Positions 44,145-53,960 of a DNA stretch of 64,000 nucleotides are shown here, piece after piece. The notes below the pieces were generated by a model, which saw nothing but the letters and a program-made list of their open reading frames with translations, had not been told where the DNA came from and did not search any database. The position numbers and the translations under genes are program-made. The DNA is from Macrothele yani (Eukaryota > Arthropoda > Arachnida > Araneae > Macrothelidae). Position 1 is the first letter of the stretch. Every line of letters begins with the position of its first letter. The stretch covers positions 113,955,072-114,019,071 of the forward strand of contig CM076999.1 in NCBI GenBank assembly GCA_039090855.1, given 5' to 3'.

Positions 44145-45363
44145 CACTGAAGAGCAATTGAGTTAGAGATACCTGTCTAGTAAGGTGTAGCACCACCTTT
44201 CGCCCTGATGACGGCGGCGATTCGTCTCGGCATGGACTCGACAAGACACCGGAAGCGTTGGGAAGCCATGCGGATCCACGACCCCTGAACAAGCTCCCAT
44301 AGTTCACGAAGATTTGATGGAGGGGGTCAGAGCCTCGAACATCTTTCCCGATGACATCCCAGATGTGCTCGATGGGATTGAGGTCATGTGAAATAGCTGG
44401 CCAAGGAAGCGAGGTCACGTCGGTGGAGTGTTCATCCAACCATTTGGATACAATTTGGGAGCGATGGCACGTTGCATTGTCTTGTTGCATGATGAGGTCC
44501 CCAGTGGGATGTTGAAGACGCACAAACGGGAGTAAATGGTCGTCCAGGATATCCCGGTAACGTTGACCTGTGAGGGAGGATGTCACACGTACCAGGGGTC
44601 CCATTTCAGTCCACGTAAGCAGTCCCCAGACGAGAATGCCACCCCCACCAGTTTGAAGAGTACCCTGCTGGCAAGAAGGATCCATGGCTTCATGTGGTTT
44701 GCGCCGTACTCGTATCCTGTCATCCGCATGTACCAACGTGAATCTCGACTCATCAATCCAGGCAACATTTTTCCACATGTCTAGGATCCAGTGGCGATAT
44801 TCCCGCGTCCATGCTAATCTTTGCACCCTGTGAAGTGCGGTCAGCATCGGTACCCTCATTGGACGATGGCTTCTGTACCCCATAGCGAGGAGATGGTTCT
44901 GAATGGTGTGGCTGCTTACACGTTTTTGTGCACCAGCGTTAAATTGCCGAGTGATTTCTTGCACTGTGGCCCGTCTATCCACTGTTACAATGCGAGCTAG
45001 CCGACGATGACCCCGCTCGTCCACACGCTATTGTCCACGGCATTTGGCCCTTGCAGGGATGGTTTTACAGGATTCGATGTACTTACGGTGCACCCGTGAC
45101 ACAGTGGCTCGTGGAAATCCCAGTCCCTGCACGACTTCCAAGATGGAGTGACCCATTCGTGGGGCCCGGACAATTTGTCCACGATCAAAGGCGCTTAGAT
45201 CCTTCGTCTTACCCATACTGCGTCCGACTCTTACTGATTCCCGTCGCATTACTCCTTATATTGTTGAATCGCTGCATACGTCATGTCGTTTCCGTTTAGA
45301 GGTCTGCCCACAGCACCACATTTGCATAGCCCCAGCTGTCTCTAATTCAATTGCTCTTCAGTG
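44145..45363 (-). mobile_element. Tc1-like DNA transposon, element G (1219 bp)
   Basis: Ends cactgaagagcaattgagtt and its inverse, attcaattgctcttcagtg, with TA at 44143-44144 and 45364-45365. The terminal repeats include a tagagata/tgtctctaa block. A 3' fragment of the same family lies 1.1 kb away at 42806-43055. Confidence 0.93.
44178..45216 (-). pseudogene. Tc1-like transposase of element G, one stop and one frameshift
   Basis: From MGKTKDLSAFDRGQIVRAPR the frame carries the N-terminal helix-turn-helix (HSILEVVQGLGFPRATVSRV) and then a TAG at 45028-45030. The same frame continues through the second DNA-binding unit (SHTIQNHLLAMGYRSHRP) and the catalytic blocks NVAWIDESRFTLVHADDRIR, MQQDNATCHRSQIV and HDLNPIEHIWD, with 34 residues between the last two acids. 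The Pro of SPDL is lost (ISHDL). A one-base slip near 44325-44330 moves the tail, which is still readable (LRELWELVQGSWIRMASQRF, then AKGGATPY-stop at 44178). Confidence 0.92.
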
Positions 45364-45365
45364 TA

Positions 45366-45769
45366 TTATACTTTCGTATACTGTAACAAAGTCAATGAAA
45401 GTGTTAGGGAAATCAGAAACTTCATATGACTGGCGACTGTTCACGAAATCTTTAAATGTACGGTTAAAGATTCCCACTTGGATGCTTTCTGAATCGAATA
45501 TTTACTGGAAATTTGCAATAGAATTTAAAATAATATTCGCATTTAGTGATTTCGTGACAATGGTTAAAAGATTTGAAATTCTGGTTACCAAGTGTTTTTA
45601 ACATTAAAATTTACTAATATCGTCATAAGGGAACAATTATGAACTAATTGTTTTCAAAGTTAAGGTTATAAATCAATGGATTTTAAAATTATATTCGCAA
45701 TTAGTGGTTTCGAGACAATGGTTCAAAAACTTCAAATTGATCATAATCATGATCATATGTAGAGGATTT
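45366..45769. other. No recognisable gene
   Basis: AT-rich spacer with a weak internal repetition (atttagtgatttcgtgacaa / attagtggtttcgagacaat). No family recognised. Confidence 0.5.
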
Positions 45770-46080
45770 TAGGAAGGGAGTGTTTGACCCCAGGTCTTAA
45801 ACAACCCTTAGAAATAGGAACCTAGGAGATTTGGGCTAGAGCGCCCGATAGGAAAGGGACACGGAAGCGAAGTAGAAAGGGGGAGGAAGACGCCGTTATT
45901 TATTACCTGGGGGGAAGGGCTATTGCCGAAAGGCCAGTACCCGGGGTCCGACGGCTTAACGTGCCCATCCGACGCACGGCGCATATTTAGTGGATCGAGC
46001 GTTCGTACCTGCCTGGGATCCAACCTGAGGTCCTTTCCGCGGCAGTCACGAACGTTGCCCACTAGGCCACCCGCGACCCA
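45770..46080 (-). mobile_element. tRNA-derived SINE, family S4, copy 1, with a central conserved block
   Basis: The minus-strand head reads GGGTGGCCTAGTGGGCAACG (A-box type) with a weak B box (CAGGTTGGATCCCA). After the head, the plus strand shows cttaacgtgcccatccgacg then cacggcgcatattta (45955-45991), shared with 50343-50380, although the heads and tails differ. A conserved central domain joined to variable heads is typical of named animal SINE superfamilies; which one this is I cannot say. Confidence 0.65.
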
Positions 46081-46366
46081 AAACTTCTAATTCTGGTTGC
46101 CAAGTGCTTTTAACCTTAAAATTTTTAAAAAACATACCGAAAATATATATATGCCTTACAATTCTGAAGAATGGATTTCGTTTAGATTTAGACAAAGTAC
46201 TTGAATAAAACGAAAATACATGTTAGTTCATATTAATACACTAAATTCACAGAGGGGCTATGCTATCTTACGATATTAAACACAAACATAAAATTTGTAA
46301 TCCATTCAGCACTTTAATCTTAGGACATCTGCACTCACAAAAATTAGAAATAAGAAAACACAAATT

Positions 46367-46500
46367 TATCCGTGCCTCGTCACTCCGGAGTAAGTTGCTC
46401 TCCCAACTAAGCTACACGAACAGAATGTATCGCTGCAGATTTGTCATCTTGACACGTGTTTTACCTCTGTAGTACGTCACATCATCTCCCTCTTATTTTT
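46367..46500 (-). mobile_element. tRNA-derived SINE, family S3, old copy
   Basis: Shows the S3 pattern (ccggagtaagttgctctccc aactaagctac, then a gtacgtcacatcatctccct tail on the plus strand) with many substitutions. A similar old copy lies at 46640-46775. Confidence 0.6.
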
Positions 46501-46639
46501 TTTTATTTTTTTCATTTGAAGCGAAGTAGGAATTTTTCATTAATTCCAGATGATGTGTGAAACAAACATCACACATTTTTCGAAGAATCCAACAGCCAGC
46601 AGATCCATTTTTACGTTCAAACGCCAATCTGAAAACACA

Positions 46640-46775
46640 AATTTTATCCGTGACCAAGATCGACCAGCGCCCACTCGCTCCGGAGTAAGTTGCTCTCCCA
46701 ACTTAGCTGCACAGACAGAATGTATCTCTTCAGGTTTGGCGTCTTAACACGTGCCTTATATCTGTAGTATGTCAC
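46640..46775 (-). mobile_element. tRNA-derived SINE, family S3, second old copy
   Basis: Same pattern as 46367-46500: ctccggagtaagttgctctc, caacttagctgcacagacag, then cttaacacgtgccttatatc and gtatgtcacag. Confidence 0.6.
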
Positions 46776-46990
46776 AGAAGAAATATCTAAATTTATCAAT
46801 GAGATGCTTTGAATCTGTAATGAGATGTAAAAATTATCTGTAAATAATCTCACTCGTTTTTCAATTGGTAACATCTCGTATTTTTTCGCGAAAAATTTCC
46901 CTTCAATCTCTATAACTGTGATGAAGAATAAAATAAGACGCATTATCGTTTTGCTGTCTAGTTTAAGATTAAAATCACATAATTTTCAAA

Positions 46991-47215
46991 ATGCCTCCCC
47001 GGTGGCGCAGTGGTCTAAGCGATGGCATCTGATCATTCGTCCGAACGGGGTCCGGGTTCGAATCCCATTGAGGCATGGATGTTGTGTTTGTCTTACGGCA
47101 CTGGCTCTCTCCCTTCCCTGGAGCAAGTGATCCTAAATTAGAGACGGGCGACTGCTTATAGCCCATTGAGTTGCTCACGGTGGTCGTTAAACCTCCAATA
47201 AAAAAAAAAAAAAAA
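46991..47215 (+). mobile_element. tRNA-derived SINE, family S1, plus-strand full copy
   Basis: The head ggtggcgcagtggtctaagc (A box) and gggttcgaatcccattgagg (B box) are followed by the S1 body (cttacggcactggctctctc, gacgggcgactgcttatagc) and a tail of about 15 A. Flanking aattttcaaa / aatttcaaag is a probable target duplication. This orientation gives the cleanest view of the family. Confidence 0.88.
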
Positions 47216-47520
47216 TTTCAAAGCTCACCTAAGATTAGACCCTGCTTGCTGACGATTACTTCTGTTTGCTGAGTAGAAGCAGAGACAGCTACTGCTATAA
47301 AGATGCTTGACAATTGTATGACATTCGGCATATCGTTTTTGGTCCGAACCTTTCTAGCTAATATTCTACAGCAGTGTCCAGCCCAAGCTAAGAGCAATAC
47401 GTTCTGAATTTCTTTCCGTCACAAATGCCGAGAAAAGACTGCGAAGCAACGATATCAATTCTCTGTCGAAAACTATGGCAAACCATTAAAAGGAGATTAA
47501 ATACAGCGAGTAAAACGTAC

Positions 47521-48317
47521 TATAACGAAGTGAATTTCTCCGTCATTTTTACCCGCGCCAGGATTCGAACCCGGGTCCCCTCATTCCGGAATAAGTTGCT
47601 CTACCAATTGAGCTACGCGGACATTTTATTCTGATTCCTATCTGCCTTTATGTCGTGTGCGTCCTTCTGGCAGGTACGTCACATCTCCTGGTACGTTACA
47701 TCATCTCCCCCTTATTTTTTTTTCTTTCAAAGTGCTGCTCTTATTTTTCCTATCTCGTGGTGTGGAAATAACATCACACCATTGCGAGATTGTGAACGGT
47801 CGGGTCATTCGGATAGTTCGGGCGCCATTATAACGAAGTGAATTTCTCCGTCATTTTTATCAGCGCCAGGATTCGAACCCGGGTCCCCTCATTCCGGAAT
47901 AAGTTGCTCTACCAATTGAGCTACGCGGACATTTTATTCTGATTCCTATCTGCCTTTATGTCGTGTGCGTCCTTCTGGCAGGTACGTCACATCTCCTGGT
48001 ACGTTACATCATCTCCCCCTTATTTTTTTTTTCTTTCGAAGTGCTGCTCTTATTTTTCCTATCTCGTGGTGTGGAAATAACATCACACCATTGCGAGATT
48101 GTGAACGGTCGGGTCATTCGGATAGTTCGGGCGCCATTATAACGAAGTGAATTTCTCCGTCATTTTTATCCGCGCTAGGATTCGAACCCGGGTCCCCTTA
48201 TTCCGGAATAAGTTGCTCTACCAATTGAGCTACGCGGACATTTTATTCTGATTCCTATCTGCCTTTATGTCGTGTGCGTCCTTCTGGCAGGTACGTCACA
48301 TCTCCTGGTACGTTACA
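47521..48317 (-). repeat. Tandem array of S3 SINE-containing units, period about 308 bp
   Basis: Three tRNA-like heads (minus strand: GTCCGCGTAGCTCAATTGGT then GGGTTCGAATCCTGG) occur at identical spacing, with unit starts at 47521, 47829 and 48138. The third unit stops at about 48317. Units are nearly identical, including the spacer (gtgtggaaataacatcacac, ggtcgggtcattcggatagt). A SINE plus flank has therefore been duplicated as a block rather than inserted three times. Confidence 0.9.
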
Positions 48318-48683
48318 GTACTGTTTGCGAACGATAAACACACGTTTTAATACTTTACTTATGCCCACGTTTCTCCCACGAAAGAAAACACTGATAACAG
48401 TGGCCATATGCTTCCACTTATTGGGAAAAGAACAACACGAATAGTTTCTTCTTCGATGCATGAATGTTGCAAATAACTTTGTGTTTTATACAATAGTCAG
48501 TCAGAGAATCTTTTTTATACTCTAAAACAGCATTTCGTGTACGTTTTTAGTTAACTCTGACAGCAATTAAAACCACAAAACTGAATACGGACCAAAAAAA
48601 ATCCGAAACCGGAAACATAATCCAACTGTAAATTTTGCTATTTCTAAAAACAGTTTTTTCTGTTTTTAGCACGTCTTTTGTTA
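48318..48683. other. No recognisable gene
   Basis: AT-rich spacer between the SINE array and the next foldback arm; gtttttagcacgtcttttg at 48662-48680 is shared with 22746-22764. Confidence 0.45.
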
Positions 48684-49696
48684 AACAAGTTAGTAAAATC
48701 ATGCAATGAATTTACTATGATATGCTTTCCAACACACCAGAAATATCAAACAGAGGTCATACCACGTGGTAAGAGCGATGACCTCTCTTTGATGTCCCTT
48801 GTCCACGTCAAATATCTGTCTTATTATTACCCCAGAAATCATTACTCAGGTTATTACTCAAGTTATGAGGATAATGGCTGTGGAATAAATCTTGCTCCTG
48901 TGCCCTGACCTTTGTCCCCACTTCGATTATATTAAACAGAATTGGTACAGTATACCTCCGAAGAAACATACTAAAGTTTTGTCGCAATAGAAGCATTTTT
49001 AGTCAAGTTATGAGGATAATGGCTGTGGAATAAATGTCGCTCCTGTGCCCTGACCTTTCACCCCATTTCGATTATATTCAACAGAACCGGTTCAGTATAA
49101 CTCCGGAACAACATGATAAAGCCTTGTCGCAATAGAAGCATTTTTTTCGCATTCCAACCGTAGGTTGAAGATGCGTATATCTTCCAGCTTTGTCTGTTTG
49201 TCTGTCTGTCTCTCTGCCTGTCTGTCCGTCCGTCTGTAAGTTCGCACGATAACTCGCGTAAGAATGGTTCGATTTCGATGAAATTTCAGTATGTGGTGGG
49301 GAACCACCTGGGATCGAACCCTGTTGAAAATGTGCGAAATGGGTTCAAAGGTCAGGACATAGGAGCTGGATCCATTCCATTGCCCTTATGCATCATAACT
49401 TAGATAAATATGCTTCGATTGCGACAAAACTTCATCATGTTATTCCAAAGATGTACTGAACCGGTTCTGTGGAATATCTTCGAAATGTAGTCAAAGGTCA
49501 GGGCACAGGAGCGAGATTTATTCCACAACCATTATCCTCATAACTTGACTAAAAATGCTTCTTATGCGATAAAACTTTAGTATGTTGTTCCGGTGGTATA
49601 CTAAACCAATTCTGTTTAATATCATCGAAATGTGGTCAAAGGTCAGGGCACAGGAGCAAGATTTATTTCACAGCCATTATTCTCATAACGTGAGTA
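48684..49696 (+). mobile_element. Foldback-family arm with several modules
   Basis: Starts with the FB terminal sequence aacaagttagtaaaatcatg and continues through modules with aacttgagtaa- and ggtcagggcacaggagc-type blocks. It also has an internal hairpin-type end (cgcattccaaccgtaggttg at about 49149) with a long (tctg)n tract. A short inverse end (ggtatgttggaaagcatatc) occurs at 50782, so this may be the left side of an interrupted element. Confidence 0.75.
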
Positions 49697-50056
49697 ATGA
49701 TTTTACTCAAGTTTGGTGTAAGGTCTCGTACTTTATTTAACACTGTTAAAAAGGACAGAGACTGTGTTGAATGTGTGAACCGTCAAGGTGTAGATTTGGT
49801 TCCACTTAAATCTACTAACCCTGCAGAGCTCGATTTATGTTATGTGGGCTCTACCACTCGTAACTTGGGGAGCCGCATTTACGAACATCAGTGTAATCTC
49901 ATGACGTATTCTAGTGCTACATCTTTGTCGAGATTCTGTTTAAACGGTTCTTACCTACCATGTTGGAATGACACTATTATTCTGGATTCTCCCACGAACC
50001 GTCGATCAATACTTTTCTGTGAAAGTATTCACATATTCGTTAATGGTGAAAGATGA
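49697..50056 (+). pseudogene. GIY-YIG endonuclease fragment, probably from a Penelope-like element
   Basis: A short frame reads GVDLVPLKS, then CYVGSTTRNLGSRIYEHQ. This matches the GIY-YIG endonuclease fold: the YVGST strand, the invariant Arg in LGSRIYEH and the following His. A nearby Cys pair (DCVEC) fits the Cys-rich spacer often seen before this domain in Penelope-like retroelements. No reverse transcriptase lies upstream; the foldback arm abuts the frame at its 5' side. After an S4 SINE, sequence at 50690-50725 has a short hairpin (acgccattgtggcgt), as in some element tails. Assignment to Penelope is inferred from domain style. Confidence 0.55.
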
Positions 50057-50083
50057 TGTAATCACACAGTATTTGTCATTTTC

Positions 50084-50485
50084 TTGTAGGACTTCCGTCC
50101 ACAGTGAGTAGAGTTTAGGTCCCAGCCACCTACAGCGAGATCGCCTTTTGGGCAGGACACAGAAATGGAAGGAATGAGAGCAAGTCTAGTGACTTTGACA
50201 GAACAGTTTGTAGTGAGATTAGAGTACACTAGATGGCGCCACCGTACAAGTACGGTGTTGCACACACAGAGGGGTGAGAGAATTTCAGGGGGCATAGGAA
50301 AGGATACCCATTTAACCAGTGGGTACAGCCTGGGGGCCGTCACTTAACGTGCTCGTCCGATGCACGGCGGATATTCAGCGATTGTTAGTAAATCACACCA
50401 TCTCTGAAGGATCAGTCCAGGCTCGAACCTGGGGACCTTGCTTTGATAATCTGACTCGCTAACCACTAGGCCATCCGCGGCTCAA
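50084..50485 (-). mobile_element. tRNA-derived SINE, family S4, copy 2
   Basis: The minus strand shows GGATGGCCTAGTGGTTAGCG (A box) and CCCCAGGTTCGAGCCTGG (B-box region), then the central block shared with 45955-45991, then a long body with gtacaagtacggtgttgcac. It interrupts the GIY-YIG element. Confidence 0.7.
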
Positions 50486-50774
50486 AGATGCTGTAGCGAT
50501 GAACTCTCCTAGTTTATCCTCCTTTCTTGGAGAAAACTTTGGGGCAAGGTCACGCCCACCAACCATGCTTGTACTCACTGAACTTGATTTGGACTTTGCC
50601 GATTATTGCACATGCGCATTAACTGCTATGTGTCTTGCAAAGTATATAGGCTACTCACTTCTGTGCACACTGCTGCACTGTTTCTGAGGATGACGCCATT
50701 GTGGCGTTGAAAGTTCTTAAACACATTTATTTTAATTGTACATAGTTTTTTGATCATTAATTTTCGATTTAATA

Positions 50775-50815
50775 GATTTCAGGTATGTTGGAAAGCATAT
50801 CATAATCAATGCCAA
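50775..50815 (-). repeat. Foldback terminal remnant
   Basis: ggtatgttggaaagcatatc then ataatcaatgcc is the inverse of the FB terminal sequence at 48684-48745, truncated after about 40 bp. Confidence 0.65.
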
Positions 50816-51177
50816 ACTACTAAACTATGAACATGCCGTTTTATACACGATAAAAATGACGAAAATGGCATTTAAAAACCTTTAATGATAAGTTAAAACC
50901 AATCTCATGAGTACTTTCAATCCTAATTTAGGACCATCCTTAGATGAAATGAACACGACCTAGAGATCACACAGGTTAATATAACAAGCACATTGCCAGA
51001 TTACCGTATACGCATGATTAAAGTTCAACACACTATTGACGTAAGCAATTAATGTCCTATGAAATTGAGTCAGCATTCACGGTGAAGAATAATAGGGTTG
51101 TGACGTCCAGACTGTATGAGGTTCTTCCATACTCCCGATACAGGTACCGGAACCTCATCATTGCAGCACCAGTCCAT

Positions 51178-51430
51178 ATTCTCAAGAATTTCTTTTTTTT
51201 TTTTTTTTGATTGGAGATTTAACGACCACCGTGAGCAACTCAAATGGGCTATAAGCAGTCGCCCGTCCCTAATTTAGGGTCACTGGTTCCAGGGAAGGGA
51301 GAGAGCCAGTGCCGTAAGACAAACACAACATCCATGCCTGACCGGGATTCGAACCCGGACCCCTTACGGACGAATGATCAGAGGCCGACGCCTTAGACCA
51401 CTGCGCCACCGGGGCGGCCATTCTTAAGAA
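51178..51430 (-). mobile_element. tRNA-derived SINE, family S1, full copy with target duplication
   Basis: The body at 51190-51419 has a T tract, the complete S1 body, and the head with B box (cgggattcgaacccg) and A box (ccttagaccactgcgccacc). attctcaagaa (51178-51188) and attcttaagaa (51420-51430) form an 11-bp duplication with one difference. Confidence 0.88.
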
Positions 51431-51452
51431 GTAACAAACTTTCTGCTAATAA

Positions 51453-51515
51453 AAAAAAGTTAGTAAAATCATGCAATACATAATCAATGTATTGCATGAT
51501 TTTACTAACTTTTTT
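51453..51515. repeat. Perfect 29-bp inverted repeat made of foldback ends
   Basis: Positions 51453-51481 and 51487-51515 are exact reverse complements around a 5-base spacer (aatca). Each arm is the FB terminal sequence (gttagtaaaatcatgcaata), so this is a minimal element with almost all of both arms deleted. Confidence 0.92.
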
Positions 51516-51912
51516 AAAGGTCTTTGCTCTTAGACATAGAATCACTTTAAACATAGAATACTTGGTTCTTGAACGACAAAATACCCAATTATTATTATTT
51601 TATTTTTATTTTTATTTTATTTTTTGCGAACTCAGTCTGTGCAGTTCGCAAAAAAAATAAAAGTAAAATCATTGCTTTTCTCTTGTCTTCTGTTTTCTTC
51701 TTTTCATGATTCTCTAGCTGTATTTCAATCCATGGCATAAGACTTCAGATGTACAACTCATAACAACCTAAGAGAACCAGTACAAGTTGCAAATCTGATA
51801 AAAAATAGGTCTGAGGTTTCTTGCTTTGATATCGAATAGAGCGAACGAAATTTCAGGGCAAGTCTGGACGATCTGGCTTCTCGTTTTGAACGACGAATAG
51901 AAAAACAGGACA
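51516..51912. other. No gene; low-complexity A/T tract with a small hairpin
   Basis: Contains (ttta)-type runs and a hairpin at about 51622-51655 (tttgcgaact ... agttcgcaaa). Otherwise unremarkable. Confidence 0.5.
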
Positions 51913-52477
51913 TACACTGAAATGCCAAAAGTCATGAGATAGCAATATGAAAATTTTTAACTGGCGCTGCCGACGTATAAAGGTTACGCCGTGATCTTTA
52001 TCATCTGCGAGATGTAATCTCGTGAGTCAGGTTGAACAACCGACAGTAGGATTATAGCAATTCGACGTTAATTATCCGAGTTTGAACGAGGCATGGTAGT
52101 AGGAGCCAGACGGATGGGACATTCAATTTCCGAAGTTGGGTGTGAACATTCGACATTTCTTGATCCACGGCGTCACGTGTGTACCGAGAATACCTCATGG
52201 AAGGCATTACCACCCACCATGGACAGCGCCGTGGTAGACCACGAATACTGAATGACCATGACCAGCTGGGTCTGACCAGTATTGTCCATGCTAACAGACA
52301 AGCGACACTAGCTCAAATAACATCCACATCCATCAGGTCAGTGCAGCGTAATTTAGCGTCAATGGGGTATGGGAGCAGAAGACCCTCCAGAGTGCCTTTT
52401 TAACACCACGATATCGGACACAGCGCCTCAACCGGGCTCCTGAATACGGCAACTGGACCCTTGAAGACTGTCAACAT

Positions 52478-53921
52478 GTGGCGTGGTCCGATGAGTCATG
52501 ATGGCAGGGTTCGGGTGTGGCGTGGTCCGATGAATCATGATGGCAGGGTTCGGGTGTGGCGTGGTCCGATGAGTCATGGTGATAGGGTTCGGGTGTGGCG
52601 TGGTCCGATGAGTCATGATGGTAAGGTTCGGGTGTGGCGTAGTCGGATGAGTCATGATGGTAGGGTTCGGGTGTGGCGTGGTCCGATGAGTCATGATGGT
52701 AAGGTTCGGGTGTGGCGTGGTCCGATGAGTCATGATGTCAAGGTTCGGGTGTGGCGTGGTCCGATGAGACATGATGGTAGGGTTCGGGTGTGGCGTGATC
52801 CGATGAGTCATGATGGTAGGGTTCGGGTGTGGCGTAGTCGGATGAGTCATGATGGTAGGGTTCGGGTGTGGCGTGGTCCGATGAGTCATGATGGTAAGGT
52901 TCGGGTGTGGCGTGGTCCGATGAGTCATGATGGTAAGGTTCGGGTGTGGCGTGGTCCGATGAGTCATGATGGTAGGGTTCGGGTGTGGCGTGGTCCGATG
53001 AGTCATGATGGTATGGTTCGGGTGTGGCGTAGTCCGATAAGTCATGATGGTAGGGTTCGGGTGTGCGTGGTCCGATGAGTCATGATGGTAGGGTTCGGGT
53101 GAGCGTGGTCCGATGAGTCATGCTGGTAAGGTTCGGATGTGGCGTGGTCCAATGAGTCATGATGGTAGGGTTCGGATGTGGCGTGGTCCGATGAGTCATG
53201 ATAGTAGGGTTCGGGTGTGGCGTGGTCCGATGAGTCATGATAGTAGGGTTCGGGTGTGGCGTGGTCCGATGGGTCATGATGGTAGGGTTCGGGTGTGGTG
53301 TGGTCCGATGAGTCATGATGGTAGGGTTCTGGTGTGGCGTCGTCCGATGAGTCATGATGTCAAGGTTCGGGTGTGGCGTGGTCCGATGAGACATGATGGT
53401 AGGGTTCGGGTGTGGCGTGGTCCGATGAGTCATGATGGTAGGGTTCGGGTGTGGCGTAGTCGGATGAGTCATGATGGTAGGGTTCGGGTGTGGCGTGGTC
53501 CGATGAGTCATGATGGTAAGGTTCGGGTGTGGCGTGGTCCGATGAGTCATGATGGTATGGTTCGGGTGTGGCGTGGTCCGATGAGTCATGATGGTAGGGT
53601 TCGGGTGAGCGTGGTCCGATGAGTCATGCTGGTAAGGTTCGGGTGTGGCGTGGTCCAATGAGTCATGATGGTAGGGTTCGGATGTGGCGTGGTCCGATGA
53701 GTCATGATAGTAGGGTTCGGGTGTGGCGTGGTCCGATGAGTCATGATAGTAGGGTTCGGGTGTGGCGTGGTCCGATGAGTCATGATGGTAGGGTTCGGGT
53801 GTGGTGTGGTCCGATGAGTCATGATGGTAGGGTTCTGGTGTGGCGTCGTCCGATGAGTCATGATGGTAGGGTTCAGGTGTGGCGTAGTCCGATGAGTCAT
53901 GATGGTAGGGTTCGCGTGTCG
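52478..53921. repeat. Minisatellite, 39-bp unit, about 37 copies, inside a transposase
   Basis: The unit is gtggcgtggtccgatgagtc then atgatggtagggttcgg-gt. In one frame it reads VAWSDES, the first catalytic block of the host Tc1 transposase; in another it reads DGRVRVW, the block normally a few residues downstream. The unit is thus a short transposase segment with the part between the two blocks removed. Unit length is 13 codons, so frames stay open for long stretches on both strands. A ~506-bp block (gagcgtggtccgatgagtca ... , 53101 and 53607) is repeated, showing higher-order duplication. Confidence 0.95.
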
Positions 53922-53960
53922 CGCAGATCCCATAAAGTCATAGGCACAGGATGTTAACAA

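Noticed and set aside
47551..47624. Functional tRNA gene (minus strand, three copies)
   Set aside because: The A and B boxes are good, but the anticodon arm does not fold normally and the head belongs to a repeated SINE-like unit.
47650..48150. Two near-identical ~60-residue proteins
   Set aside because: They are frames within the tandem SINE unit, repeated because the DNA is repeated.
52461..53078. Long open frame of 205 codons with a 13-residue repeat, on both strands
   Set aside because: It follows from a 39-bp (13-codon) tandem array; openness in opposite strands is a by-product of the repeat.
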